The position numbers and the translations under genes were made by a program. From Atlantibacter sp032062175 (GTDB lineage: Bacteria > Pseudomonadota > Gammaproteobacteria > Enterobacterales > Enterobacteriaceae): a stretch of 64,000 bases of DNA. The stretch lies in contig NZ_DAMBQK010000015.1 in the NCBI RefSeq assembly GCF_032062175.1, positions 1 through 64,000 on the forward strand, given 5' to 3'. Below, in pieces: positions 1 to 8,043 of this stretch. The stretch's first letter is position 1. Each line of letters opens with the position of its first letter. Under the pieces are notes generated by a model. It saw only the letters and a list, made by a program, of their open reading frames with translations. It was not told the DNA's origin and searched no databases.

Positions 1-51
<51 letters not shown>

Positions 52-64
52 TCCGTGGATGCGC

Positions 65-92
65 ACTATACTCCGCTGACATTTCGATGCAA
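65..92 (-). promoter_or_regulatory. Promoter of the initiator tRNA operon
   Basis: On the minus strand a TTGCAT -35 element (87-92) and a TATAGT -10 element (65-70) are separated by 16 bp. The GC-rich discriminator GCGCATC follows, as expected for a stringently controlled stable-RNA promoter. Transcription would start about 7 bp below the -10, a short distance before the tRNA 5' end at 51. Confidence 0.7.
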
Positions 93-255
93 CCCTTTTT
101 GTAACAAAACCGCTGATTTTGGCTCTCCCAGGCTAAATATCTCGCCAGGTGCGCAATTTTTAGACGTTATGGCGATATTGGGCTGAGTGCGCATTTCATT
201 AGCCGGAACGGTTTGCTATCTTCGCCTGCACGGCGCGGTAATCTGAGACTCAAGA

Positions 256-1356
256 ATGAAAGGACGTTGGACAAAATTTTTACTCACAGGGGCGATGGTC
301 GTAGTACTCGCCTCCTGTTCATCAAAACCGACCGATCGCGGTCAGCAATATAAAGACGGCAAATTAAACCAGCCGTTCTCTCTGGTTAACCAGCCCGACG
401 CCATGGGCGCGCCGATTAACGCAGGGGATTACGCCCAGCAGGTTACGGAAATTCGTAATGCGTCGCCGCGCCTGTATAACAACCAGAGCAACGTCTACTC
501 GGCGGTTCAGCAATGGCTGCGTTCCGGCGGCGATACGCGCACCATGCGCCAGTTCGGCCTTGATGCCTGGCAGATGGAAGGCGCGGATAACTACGGCAAC
601 GTCCAGTTTACCGGCTACTACACGCCGGTTATCCAGGCGCGACATACCCGCCAGGGCGAATTCCAGTACCCGATTTACCGCATGCCGCCGAAGCGCGGCG
701 GGCGCTTGCCTTCACGTGCAGAGATTTACGCGGGCGCGCTGAGCGAATCCTATGTGCTGGCGTACAGTAACTCCCTGATGGATAACTTCATTATGGACGT
801 GCAGGGCAGCGGCTATATCGATTTCGGTGATGGCAGCCCACTGACGTTCTTCAGCTATGCGGGAAAAAATGGTCATGGTTACTACGCCATTGGCAAAGTG
901 CTGATCGACCGCGGCGAAGTGAAGAAAGAAGACATGTCGATGCAGGCGATTCGCCACTGGGGTGAAACTCACAGCGAAGCAGAAGTGCGCGAACTGTTAG
1001 AGAACAACCCCTCATTCGTATTCTTTAAACCGCAAAGCTATTCACCGGTGAAAGGCGCCAGCGCCGTGCCGCTGATTGGCCGCGCATCGGTGGCCTCCGA
1101 TCGTTCCATCATTCCGGCGGGCACGACACTGCTGGCGGAAGTCCCGTTGCTGGACAACAACGGCAAGTTCAACGGACAATATGAACTGCGCGTGATGGTA
1201 GCGCTGGATGTCGGCGGGGCAATTAAAGGCCAGCACTTCGACATTTACCAGGGTATCGGCGCTGACGCCGGGCATCGCGCGGGTTGGTATAATCACTATG
1301 GCCGCGTCTGGGTGCTGAAAGCCGCACCGGGCACGGGCAACGTATTTAACGGTTAA
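256..1356 (+). CDS. mltA: Membrane-bound lytic murein transglycosylase A
   Basis: A 366-residue outer-membrane lipoprotein that cleaves the MurNAc-GlcNAc bond of peptidoglycan, leaving 1,6-anhydromuramyl ends. The N-terminus is a lipoprotein signal with lipobox LASC (Cys21). The C-terminal double-psi barrel region contains the DVGGAIKG segment and the Asp-rich GIGADAGHRAG stretch where MltA enzymes carry their catalytic Asp. Length matches the E. coli protein (365). It is transcribed alone, divergent from the initiator tRNA operon. The ATG at 256 places the signal peptide correctly; a short AT-poor leader lies upstream. Confidence 0.97.
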   Translation: MKGRWTKFLLTGAMVVVLASCSSKPTDRGQQYKDGKLNQPFSLVNQPDAMGAPINAGDYAQQVTEIRNASPRLYNNQSNVYSAVQQWLRSGGDTRTMRQFGLDAWQMEGADNYGNVQFTGYYTPVIQARHTRQGEFQYPIYRMPPKRGGRLPSRAEIYAGALSESYVLAYSNSLMDNFIMDVQGSGYIDFGDGSPLTFFSYAGKNGHGYYAIGKVLIDRGEVKKEDMSMQAIRHWGETHSEAEVRELLENNPSFVFFKPQSYSPVKGASAVPLIGRASVASDRSIIPAGTTLLAEVPLLDNNGKFNGQYELRVMVALDVGGAIKGQHFDIYQGIGADAGHRAGWYNHYGRVWVLKAAPGTGNVFNG

Positions 1357-1405
1357 TCCTTTCTTATGGCGGGTCTCAGACCCGCCTTCTGGTTCTGAGG
1401 TTTTC

Positions 1406-2212
1406 ATGGCTGTGGTAATGACGGACGCCTGGCGTAGCCGCTTTGGCGGCACGGCGCGTTTATATGGTCAACAGGCGCTGCAACTGTTTGCGGACGCGCA
1501 TATCTGCGTGGTGGGTATCGGCGGTGTAGGCTCGTGGGCGGCGGAAGCGCTGGCGCGTACCGGTATTGGCGCCATCACGCTGATCGATATGGACGATGTC
1601 TGCGTCACAAACACCAACCGGCAAATCCACGCGTTGCGCGATAATGTCGGCCTGGCGAAAGCGGAAGTGATGGCGGAGCGTCTGCGGCAGATCAACCCGG
1701 AATGCCGCGTCACCGTGGTTGATGACTTCGTGACGGCGGATAACGTTGCCGCGCTGCTTGGCCAGGGCTTTAGCTATGTGATTGATGCCATCGACAGCGT
1801 ACGGCCAAAAGCGGCGTTAATTGCTTATTGCCGCCGTAATAAAATCCCGCTGGTGACCACCGGCGGAGCGGGCGGGCAGATCGACCCGACGCAAATTCAG
1901 GTAACCGACCTGGCGAAAACCATTCAGGACCCGCTGGCGGCAAAACTGCGCGAACGACTGAAAAGCGATTTTGGCGTGGTGAAAAACAGTAAAGGTAAGC
2001 TGGGCGTGGATTGCGTGTTCTCAACCGAAGCGCTGGTTTATCCGCAGGCGGACGGGTCGGTTTGTGCGGCGAAAAGCACGGCTGAAGGGCCGAAGCGGAT
2101 GGATTGTGCCTCCGGCTTTGGCGCGGCGACCATGGTCACGGCGACCTTTGGGTTTGTCGCCGTGTCCCATGCGCTAAAGAAAATGCTCGCTAAAGCGGCG
2201 CGCACCGCGTAA
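1406..2212 (+). CDS. tcdA: tRNA threonylcarbamoyladenosine dehydratase TcdA
   Basis: An E1-like (ThiF/MoeB-type) ATP-dependent enzyme that cyclises t6A37 in tRNA to the hydantoin form ct6A. The ATP-binding GIGGVGSWAAEAL motif lies near residues 38-50, followed by the LIDMDDV and NTNRQ segments typical of the fold. At 268 residues it is the E. coli length. It converges with csdE-csdA, whose products supply sulfur/persulfide partner activity to TcdA; the two stops are only 3 bp apart. Start chosen at ATG 1406 by alignment to the family N-terminus. Confidence 0.97.
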   Translation: MAVVMTDAWRSRFGGTARLYGQQALQLFADAHICVVGIGGVGSWAAEALARTGIGAITLIDMDDVCVTNTNRQIHALRDNVGLAKAEVMAERLRQINPECRVTVVDDFVTADNVAALLGQGFSYVIDAIDSVRPKAALIAYCRRNKIPLVTTGGAGGQIDPTQIQVTDLAKTIQDPLAAKLRERLKSDFGVVKNSKGKLGVDCVFSTEALVYPQADGSVCAAKSTAEGPKRMDCASGFGAATMVTATFGFVAVSHALKKMLAKAARTA

Positions 2213-2215
2213 GGG

Positions 2216-2659
2216 CTACGCTTCCCGCGCCGCCTGCACCACCGCATTCGCCAGGGCGTCTAATCCCTGGCTGCGGGAAGCGCTAATCTGGGCGCGTAAA
2301 CCTAACATATCGAACAGCGCCAGCGGATCCTGGCGGGTCAGTTGCTCCGGCGTTTTACCTTCAATCGCCGTCAGCAGGATCGCCAGCAGGCCGCGAACTA
2401 TCCTGCCTTCGCTGTCACCATAGAAATGCAGCGTGCCGTCGGCCTGGCGGGTATGCCCTAACCAGACGCGGTTTTCACATCCGGCAATCTCGATATTTTC
2501 TTGTTTCAAATCCGCAGGCAGCGGCGGCAGCTGTTTGCCCAGTAAAATCAACTGGCGATACTTCTCTTCCCACTGGTTGAGCGGCGCAAACTGCTGGCGC
2601 AGCGTCTCTTCCGTGATCGAGGTGCCGAACGGGTGCCCGGCCAGAAATGTACTTGTCAT
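2216..2659 (-). CDS. csdE: Sulfur acceptor protein CsdE
   Basis: A 147-residue SufE-family sulfur acceptor that takes persulfide sulfur from CsdA and, with TcdA, forms the CSD system. The acceptor cysteine is in EIAGCENRVWLG (about residue 61), the same context as in E. coli CsdE. The start codon directly abuts the csdA stop codon, so the pair is almost certainly cotranscribed and translationally coupled. Confidence 0.96.
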   Translation of the reverse strand: MTSTFLAGHPFGTSITEETLRQQFAPLNQWEEKYRQLILLGKQLPPLPADLKQENIEIAGCENRVWLGHTRQADGTLHFYGDSEGRIVRGLLAILLTAIEGKTPEQLTRQDPLALFDMLGLRAQISASRSQGLDALANAVVQAAREA

Positions 2660-3865
2660 TTAATCCACCAAAAGTTCCAGCGCCTGGTCCACAGCGGCAA
2701 CCAGCGCGTCTACATCCTGACGGGTATTATAGGGCGCAAATGAGGCGCGCAGCGTACCGCTGACGCCAAGCTCCGCCAGCAACGGCTGGGCACAGTGTTG
2801 CCCGGCGCGCAGCGCGATGCCGGATTGCGCCAGCAGCGTGACCATGTCGCTATGGTGAACACCTGCAAAATCAAAGGCTAACAGGCTGGAGTCCTGACAG
2901 CGGAAACTGCGAAAACCAGGACGCTTAGCCAGCGCGTCTTCCGCCAGCGTTGCCAGCCCGCGGCTGTAATTTTCTGACTCCACGACATCTACCGTCGCCA
3001 GCCATTCCAGCACCGCGCTTAGCCCCATCACGCCCGCCACGTTCGGCGTACCGGCTTCAAAGCGCCAGGGGGCAGGCTTAGGTGTAAAGCCCTCGAACGA
3101 CACCTCAGTGAGCATTTTTCCGCCGCCGAGCCAGGGTTCCATACCGTTTAGTAAGGCGGTTTTGCCGTATAGCACACCAATGCCGGTTGGGCCGTAAAGC
3201 TTGTGACCGGAGAAGGCATAAAAATCGATATCCAGCGCCTGGACATTGGCCGGGCAATGCACCACGCCCTGCGCGCCGTCCACCATCACAACCGCCCCTG
3301 CCGAATGAGCGATATCAACGGCTTTTGCCAGATCCGGGCAACCGCCCGTGACGTTGGACATTTGCCCCAGCGCCAGAATGCGGGTGCGTGGCGTGATTAA
3401 CGCCGCCAGGCCGTCGACGTCCGGTACATAGCGGGCATTAAGCGGCAACTTGACGACTCGCGCCCCGGTTTGCTGCGCCACCATCAGCCACGGCACCAGA
3501 TTGGCGTGGTGCTCGGCAACGCTGACGATAATTTCATCGCCCGGCTTGAGGCGCGGGCGCGCATAACACTGGGCGACAATATTAATGGCTTCAGTGGTGC
3601 CGCGCGTCCAGACGATGTCGTGACTTTGCGGCGCGTTAATCAGCCGGGCGACGCGGTCGCGTGCCGCTTCATACTGCGCGGTCAGGCGCTGGGCGCTGGC
3701 GAACTGGCTACGATGAACATTGCCAGCGCTTAGACTATAAAACTGCTGTGCGGCGTCGATGACTGCCTGCGGTTTCAAAGCCGTGGCGGCGCTGTCCAGA
3801 TACACGCCTGCATCGGCCAGCGCGGGAAAGGCGCTGCGAAAAAGGGTGGGGTTGAATGCTGTCAT
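2660..3865 (-). CDS. csdA: Cysteine desulfurase CsdA
   Basis: A PLP-dependent class II-like cysteine desulfurase of 401 residues that releases sulfur from cysteine (and selenium from selenocysteine) as an enzyme-bound persulfide. The PLP-binding lysine is in FSGHKLYGPTG. The active-site cysteine is in RAGQHCAQPLL in the C-terminal quarter. It is the first gene of the csdA-csdE pair and faces ygdI across about 190 bp. Confidence 0.96.
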   Translation of the reverse strand: MTAFNPTLFRSAFPALADAGVYLDSAATALKPQAVIDAAQQFYSLSAGNVHRSQFASAQRLTAQYEAARDRVARLINAPQSHDIVWTRGTTEAINIVAQCYARPRLKPGDEIIVSVAEHHANLVPWLMVAQQTGARVVKLPLNARYVPDVDGLAALITPRTRILALGQMSNVTGGCPDLAKAVDIAHSAGAVVMVDGAQGVVHCPANVQALDIDFYAFSGHKLYGPTGIGVLYGKTALLNGMEPWLGGGKMLTEVSFEGFTPKPAPWRFEAGTPNVAGVMGLSAVLEWLATVDVVESENYSRGLATLAEDALAKRPGFRSFRCQDSSLLAFDFAGVHHSDMVTLLAQSGIALRAGQHCAQPLLAELGVSGTLRASFAPYNTRQDVDALVAAVDQALELLVD

Positions 3866-4055
3866 GGCGATCCTCTCATTTCACCCGATCGTGGCGCATT
3901 TCACTGGCTGACACAAGGCGATTGATAATCCTCGGATTAGTCTGTTTATCCAGGCAACCCTGTGAAAGAACGTTATGCTAATTATTGTTTGGCAAATATT
4001 TTTGCCTGTTAGTAGATGAGCTTTACAGAGCATGAAACTCTACGAGGAGAAGAAT

Positions 4056-4283
4056 ATGAATAAGACAGCCGCAGTAGTATCCGCTTGTGTAATGGCCTTT
4101 GCCCTGAGCGCATGTTCAAGCCCGAACTATGTGATGCACACCAACGATGGTCGTTCGATTGTGTCTGAAGGTAAACCGCAGACCGATAAAGAAACCGGTA
4201 TGATCAAGTACACCGACGCCAACGGCAATAAGCAGCAGATCAACCACAGTGATATCAAAGAAATGGTTGAGCTGGAGCGCTAA
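4056..4283 (+). CDS. ygdI: YgdI/YgdR-type small lipoprotein
   Basis: A 75-residue predicted lipoprotein with signal peptide and lipobox LSAC (Cys20). The mature part has the DUF903 pattern (YVMHTNDGRSIVSEGKPQ followed by DANGNKQQI) of YgdI/YgdR. Its physiological role is not known. An upstream in-frame ATG at 4032 would add eight charged residues before the signal. The ATG at 4056 follows an AGGAGA ribosome site and gives the family length, so it is preferred. Confidence 0.93.
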   Translation: MNKTAAVVSACVMAFALSACSSPNYVMHTNDGRSIVSEGKPQTDKETGMIKYTDANGNKQQINHSDIKEMVELER

Positions 4284-4302
4284 GCGTTCATAAACAGTAG
4301 AT

Positions 4303-4517
4303 AAAAAAAAGCACCGCAATTTGCGGTGCTACATTAATCACTATGGACAGACAGGGTAAATGTACAGGAAGTGAAAAGGGGTAGTCTCGCTACCGAGGTC
4401 TGAATTCCAGACCAATTGCAAACACAACAACACAACATCACAACCGTAAGCCAAAAGCCCTCAGAACTATCGTTCACAACGACCATCCCAATGACTTTTC
4501 GTTCCGGCTCAGGAAGT
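4303..4517 (-). ncRNA. gcvB: GcvB small regulatory RNA
   Basis: The minus strand begins ACTTCCTGAGCCGGAACG, the conserved GcvB 5' end. It carries the G/U-rich R1 seed region (TTGTGATGTTGTGTTGTTGT) that pairs with many ABC-transporter mRNAs through Hfq. It ends in a GC hairpin AGCACCGCAAATTGCGGTGCT with eight T residues. A TATCAT -10 lies at 4524-4529. About 215 nt, some 10 nt longer than E. coli GcvB, with divergence between the 5' stem and R1. It is divergent from gcvA, whose product activates it. Open reading frames over this interval are not credible. Confidence 0.96.
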
Positions 4518-4645
4518 GGCGCCATGATAGGTATTTGCTGGTGCAACCTCAACGGACAATTTATAATGGCTCAGATAAAAAAAACTAATAGGTTAACTCT
4601 TGTTTCCTGTTTGTTACTGAGCATTAACATACAAGTCCGGTGACC

Positions 4646-5563
4646 ATGTCAAAGCGATTACCCCCACTAAACGCATTACGCGTATTTGATGCAGCAGCCC
4701 GCCATTTAAGCTTTACCAAAGCGGCGGAAGAACTGTTCGTTACCCAGGCGGCAGTGAGCCATCAAATTAAGTCTCTGGAAGACTTTCTCGGATTAAAACT
4801 ATTTCGTCGACGCAATCGCTCGTTATTGCTCACGGAAGAGGGCCAGAGTTATTTTCTGGACATCAAAGAAATTTTCTCGCAGCTTACCGAAGCGACCCGT
4901 AAACTTCAGGCGCGCAGTGCGAAAGGCGCGTTGACGGTTAGCCTGCTACCGAGCTTTGCCATCCACTGGCTGGTGCCTCGTCTTTCCAGTTTTAATATGG
5001 CGTATCCCGGCATTGACGTGCGTATCCAGGCGGTCGATCGTCAGGAAGATAAGCTGGCGGACGATGTCGACGTGGCGATTTTCTACGGGCGCGGCAACTG
5101 GCCGGGACTGCGGGTTGAAAAACTGTATGCAGAATATCTGCTGCCGGTTTGTTCGCCGATGCTGTTAACCGGTGATAAACCGCTGAAAGTGCCGGAAGAT
5201 CTGGGCCGCCATACGTTATTGCACGATGCATCGCGCCGCGACTGGCAAACTTATACGCGCCAGCTTGGTCTTACACATATTAACGTGCAGCAGGGACCGA
5301 TTTTCAGCCACAGCGCCATGGTGCTGCAGGCGGCGATCCACGGCCAGGGCATTGCGTTGGCGAATAACGTGATGGCGCAAACCGAAATCGAAGCCGGGCG
5401 TCTGGCTTGCCCGTTTAATGATGTGCTGGTGAGTAAAAACGCGTTTTATCTGGTATGTCATGACAGTCAGGCAGAACTGGGTAAAATAGCGGCCTTTCGC
5501 CAATGGATCCTGTCGAAAGCAGCCAGCGAGCAGGAAAAATTCCGTTTTCGCTATGAGCAATAA
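4646..5563 (+). CDS. gcvA: Glycine cleavage system transcriptional regulator GcvA
   Basis: A LysR-type regulator of 305 residues that activates the gcvTHP operon and gcvB in response to glycine and represses in its absence, with GcvR. The N-terminal winged helix-turn-helix contains FTKAAEELFVTQAAVSHQI (about residues 22-41), followed by the periplasmic-binding-like effector domain. An in-frame GTG six bases upstream exists, but ATG 4646 gives the family start MSKRLPPLNAL. It is divergent from gcvB, and the 128 bp between them would hold the GcvA sites. Confidence 0.97.
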   Translation: MSKRLPPLNALRVFDAAARHLSFTKAAEELFVTQAAVSHQIKSLEDFLGLKLFRRRNRSLLLTEEGQSYFLDIKEIFSQLTEATRKLQARSAKGALTVSLLPSFAIHWLVPRLSSFNMAYPGIDVRIQAVDRQEDKLADDVDVAIFYGRGNWPGLRVEKLYAEYLLPVCSPMLLTGDKPLKVPEDLGRHTLLHDASRRDWQTYTRQLGLTHINVQQGPIFSHSAMVLQAAIHGQGIALANNVMAQTEIEAGRLACPFNDVLVSKNAFYLVCHDSQAELGKIAAFRQWILSKAASEQEKFRFRYEQ

Positions 5564-5609
5564 TCAATTTTTTGCGTACAACTGGTACGGATTACTTTAG
5601 GGCTAACAC

Positions 5610-6005
5610 ATGACCAGCCGATTCATGCTGATTTTTACTGCCGTTAGCGGCTTTATTTTTGTGGCGCTTGGGGCCTTTGGCGCACACGTATTAAGTAAAA
5701 CCATTGGGCCGATGGAAATGGGATGGATCCAGACCGGCCTGCAATATCAGGCGTTCCATACCCTTGCGATTTTAGGGCTGGCGGTTGCCATGCAGCGCCG
5801 TATCAGCATTTGGTTTTACTGGAGCAGCGTGTTTATGGCGCTGGGTACCGTATTGTTCAGCGGCAGTCTGTATTGCCTGGCGCTGTCACATTTGCGCCTG
5901 TGGGCGTTTGTTACGCCGGTAGGGGGCGTCAGTTTCCTCGCCGGTTGGATATTGATGTTAATTGGCGCGGTGCGTCTGAAACGAAAAGGCAGTGGGCATG
6001 AATAA
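5610..6005 (+). CDS. ygdD: DUF423 inner-membrane protein YgdD
   Basis: A 131-residue membrane protein with about four hydrophobic segments, of the DUF423 family; the biochemical role is not established. It lies 46 bp after gcvA and its last codons overlap the start of rlmM by 8 bp, so the three genes probably form one transcript. Confidence 0.93.
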   Translation: MTSRFMLIFTAVSGFIFVALGAFGAHVLSKTIGPMEMGWIQTGLQYQAFHTLAILGLAVAMQRRISIWFYWSSVFMALGTVLFSGSLYCLALSHLRLWAFVTPVGGVSFLAGWILMLIGAVRLKRKGSGHE

Positions 6006-7098
6006 GGTAATTTTGTATTGCCGCCAGGGTTTTGAGAAAGAGTGTGCGGCGGAGATTACCGATAAAGCGGCTCTCCTGAACGTTTATGGGTTTGCACGCG
6101 TTAAAGAGCAATCCGGCTATGTGATTTTTGAATGCTACCAGCCAGAAGAGGCCGATAAACTGGCGCGCGAGCTGCCGTTCAGTTCGCTGATTTTTGCCCG
6201 CCAGATGTTTGTTGGCGGTGAACTGCTGCAAAATCTTCCCCCGGAAGACCGTATTACGCCGATTGTCGGCATGTTACAGGGCGTGGTGGAAAAGGGTGGC
6301 GATCTGCGCGTGGAAGTAGCCGATACCAACGAAAGCAAAGAACTGATGAAGTTCTGCCGCAAATTCACCGTGCCGCTGCGCGCTGCGCTGCGTGAAGCCA
6401 ATGTGCTGGCGAAGTTCGAAACCCCGAAGCGCCCGGTGGTGCATGTTTTCTTTATCGCTCCTGGCTGCTGCTACACCGGCTATTCGTATACCAATAACAA
6501 TTCCCCGTTCTATATGGGCATCCCGCGGCTGAAATTCCCGTCTGATGCGCCAAGCCGCTCAACGTTGAAACTGGAAGAAGCGTTCCACGTGTTTATTCCG
6601 GCGGATGAGTGGGACGAACGTCTGGCGAACGGCATGCACGCCGTCGACCTCGGCGCGTGCCCCGGCGGCTGGACCTATCAGCTGGTGAAACGCAATATGT
6701 GGGTGGCGTCAGTGGACAACGGCCCGATGGCGCAAAGCCTGATGGATACCGGGCAGGTAACCTGGCTGCGCGAAGACGGTTTCCGCTATCGCCCAAATCG
6801 TAACAACATCTCCTGGCTGGTGTGCGATATGGTGGAGAAGCCCGCCAAAGTGTCGGCGCTGATGGCGCAGTGGCTGGTGAACGGCTGGTGCCGCGAGGCG
6901 ATTTTCAACCTCAAGTTGCCGATGAAAAAGCGCTACGAAGAAGTCTCGCAGAACATCGCGTTTATTCAGGAACAGCTGGATGCTAACAACATCAGCGCCC
7001 AGATCCAGGCACGTCAGCTTTATCACGACCGTGAAGAAGTGACCGTTCACGTGCGCCGTATGTGGGCAGCGGTGGGCGGACGCCGTGACGAGCGTTAA
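5998..7098 (+). CDS. rlmM: 23S rRNA (cytidine-2'-O)-methyltransferase RlmM
   Basis: An S-adenosylmethionine-dependent enzyme that 2'-O-methylates C2498 of 23S rRNA. An N-terminal THUMP-like domain is followed by a Rossmann methyltransferase domain with the SAM-binding VDLGACPGGWTYQL motif. The 366-residue length equals E. coli RlmM when translation begins at ATG 5998; a GTG six bases upstream is less likely. The ORF ends before a UUCG-loop terminator shared with the convergent xni gene. Confidence 0.97.
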   Translation: MNKVILYCRQGFEKECAAEITDKAALLNVYGFARVKEQSGYVIFECYQPEEADKLARELPFSSLIFARQMFVGGELLQNLPPEDRITPIVGMLQGVVEKGGDLRVEVADTNESKELMKFCRKFTVPLRAALREANVLAKFETPKRPVVHVFFIAPGCCYTGYSYTNNNSPFYMGIPRLKFPSDAPSRSTLKLEEAFHVFIPADEWDERLANGMHAVDLGACPGGWTYQLVKRNMWVASVDNGPMAQSLMDTGQVTWLREDGFRYRPNRNNISWLVCDMVEKPAKVSALMAQWLVNGWCREAIFNLKLPMKKRYEEVSQNIAFIQEQLDANNISAQIQARQLYHDREEVTVHVRRMWAAVGGRRDER

Positions 7099-7120
7099 GT
7101 CACGTTCTCTTGCATTATCA

Positions 7121-7147
7121 CAAAGGGCCTTCGGGCCCTTTGTTGTT
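7121..7147. terminator. Terminator between rlmM and xni
   Basis: A 9-bp stem CAAAGGGCC/GGCCCTTTG closed by a TTCG tetraloop, followed on the plus strand by TTGTTT. It ends the rlmM transcript and could also act on the convergent xni transcript. Confidence 0.85.
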
Positions 7148-7155
7148 TCTGAGGA

Positions 7156-7911
7156 TCAGCGCCTCGTCAGGCGCAGCTGTTGTAAATTGCCGTCCAGTTG
7201 TAAATCCGTTTTCAACGTCGAGATGGCGCGGCTCATAAAGGCAGCTTCACGGTGCGCTTCAAGCTTTTTGCGCCATTTCTCCGGTACGCTTTCCAGATTG
7301 GCGTAAATGTTTTCCAGCGAGCCGAACTCGCCAATAAGTTGAGTGGCGCTTTTGGGCCCGATACCCGCTACGCCGGGGATTTTTGAACTGCTGATGCCCG
7401 CCAGGCCCCAGTAATCCGGCAGCATCTGCGGCGCAACGCCATATTCATTTTCGATAAACGGCGCATCCAGCCAGCGCTTCTGAAAGTAATCGCGGATCTG
7501 AATGGCCGGTGACAACAGCTGGCAATAGCCTTTATCGGTGGAAACAATCATCGCCTGGTGCCCGGCGCTGGCGATTTTTACGGCCAAAGTTGCGGCTAGA
7601 TCGTCCGCCTCATTGCCTGGAGAGTGCCAGCACGCCACGCCGTAGTCGGTAAACGCCCGGCGCAGGGCAGGCATTTCGGCATGCAGATCGTCCGGCATCG
7701 GCGCGCGTCCGGCTTTGTAATCCGGGAAAAGTTGATGTCGCCAGCCGCTATCGCGCGCCTCGTCGTCAAACACGGCAACGGCGTGGGTCGGGTTACTGTG
7801 TACAATTAACTGCTGAAGCGCATGAACGCAGGTTTCAGCGCAGGGCGAACCCTGCACGGCATGAATGCGACGAATCAGATTGAGTGCGTCAACGATTAAC
7901 AGTACTGCCAT
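7156..7911 (-). CDS. xni: Flap endonuclease Xni (ExoIX)
   Basis: A 251-residue protein of the 5'-3' exonuclease/flap endonuclease fold, homologous to the N-terminal domain of DNA polymerase I; in E. coli it has flap endonuclease activity. Visible features are the DALNLIRR N-terminus, acidic metal-site residues (GNEADDLAA, STDKGYCQL) and a helix-hairpin-helix region (GVAGIGPKSATQLIG). It converges with rlmM. In E. coli the fucose genes separate these two, but here only 57 bp do. Confidence 0.95.
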   Translation of the reverse strand: MAVLLIVDALNLIRRIHAVQGSPCAETCVHALQQLIVHSNPTHAVAVFDDEARDSGWRHQLFPDYKAGRAPMPDDLHAEMPALRRAFTDYGVACWHSPGNEADDLAATLAVKIASAGHQAMIVSTDKGYCQLLSPAIQIRDYFQKRWLDAPFIENEYGVAPQMLPDYWGLAGISSSKIPGVAGIGPKSATQLIGEFGSLENIYANLESVPEKWRKKLEAHREAAFMSRAISTLKTDLQLDGNLQQLRLTRR

Positions 7912-8000
7912 GTATTCCGCCTCCGTGTAAATGTGGGGCTACCCTATCATTTCTCGATAGCATGAACCACAAACGAGGGGAAATCAGGAAGATATGCCGC

Positions 8001-8034
8001 AAAAACAGCTCCGCCTTCACGGTGGAAGGCGGAG
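8001..8034 (-). terminator. sdaB terminator
   Basis: On the minus strand, a 10-bp stem CTCCGCCTTC/GAAGGCGGAG with a 6-nt loop is followed by CTGTTTTTG. It lies just after the sdaB stop. Confidence 0.8.
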
Positions 8035-8043
8035 AAGGAAGGA

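Noticed and set aside
4334..4643. Reading frames 4334-4552 (minus) and 4416-4643 (plus)
   Set aside because: They overlap GcvB and the gcvA promoter; the translated products look random and the RNA explains the conservation.
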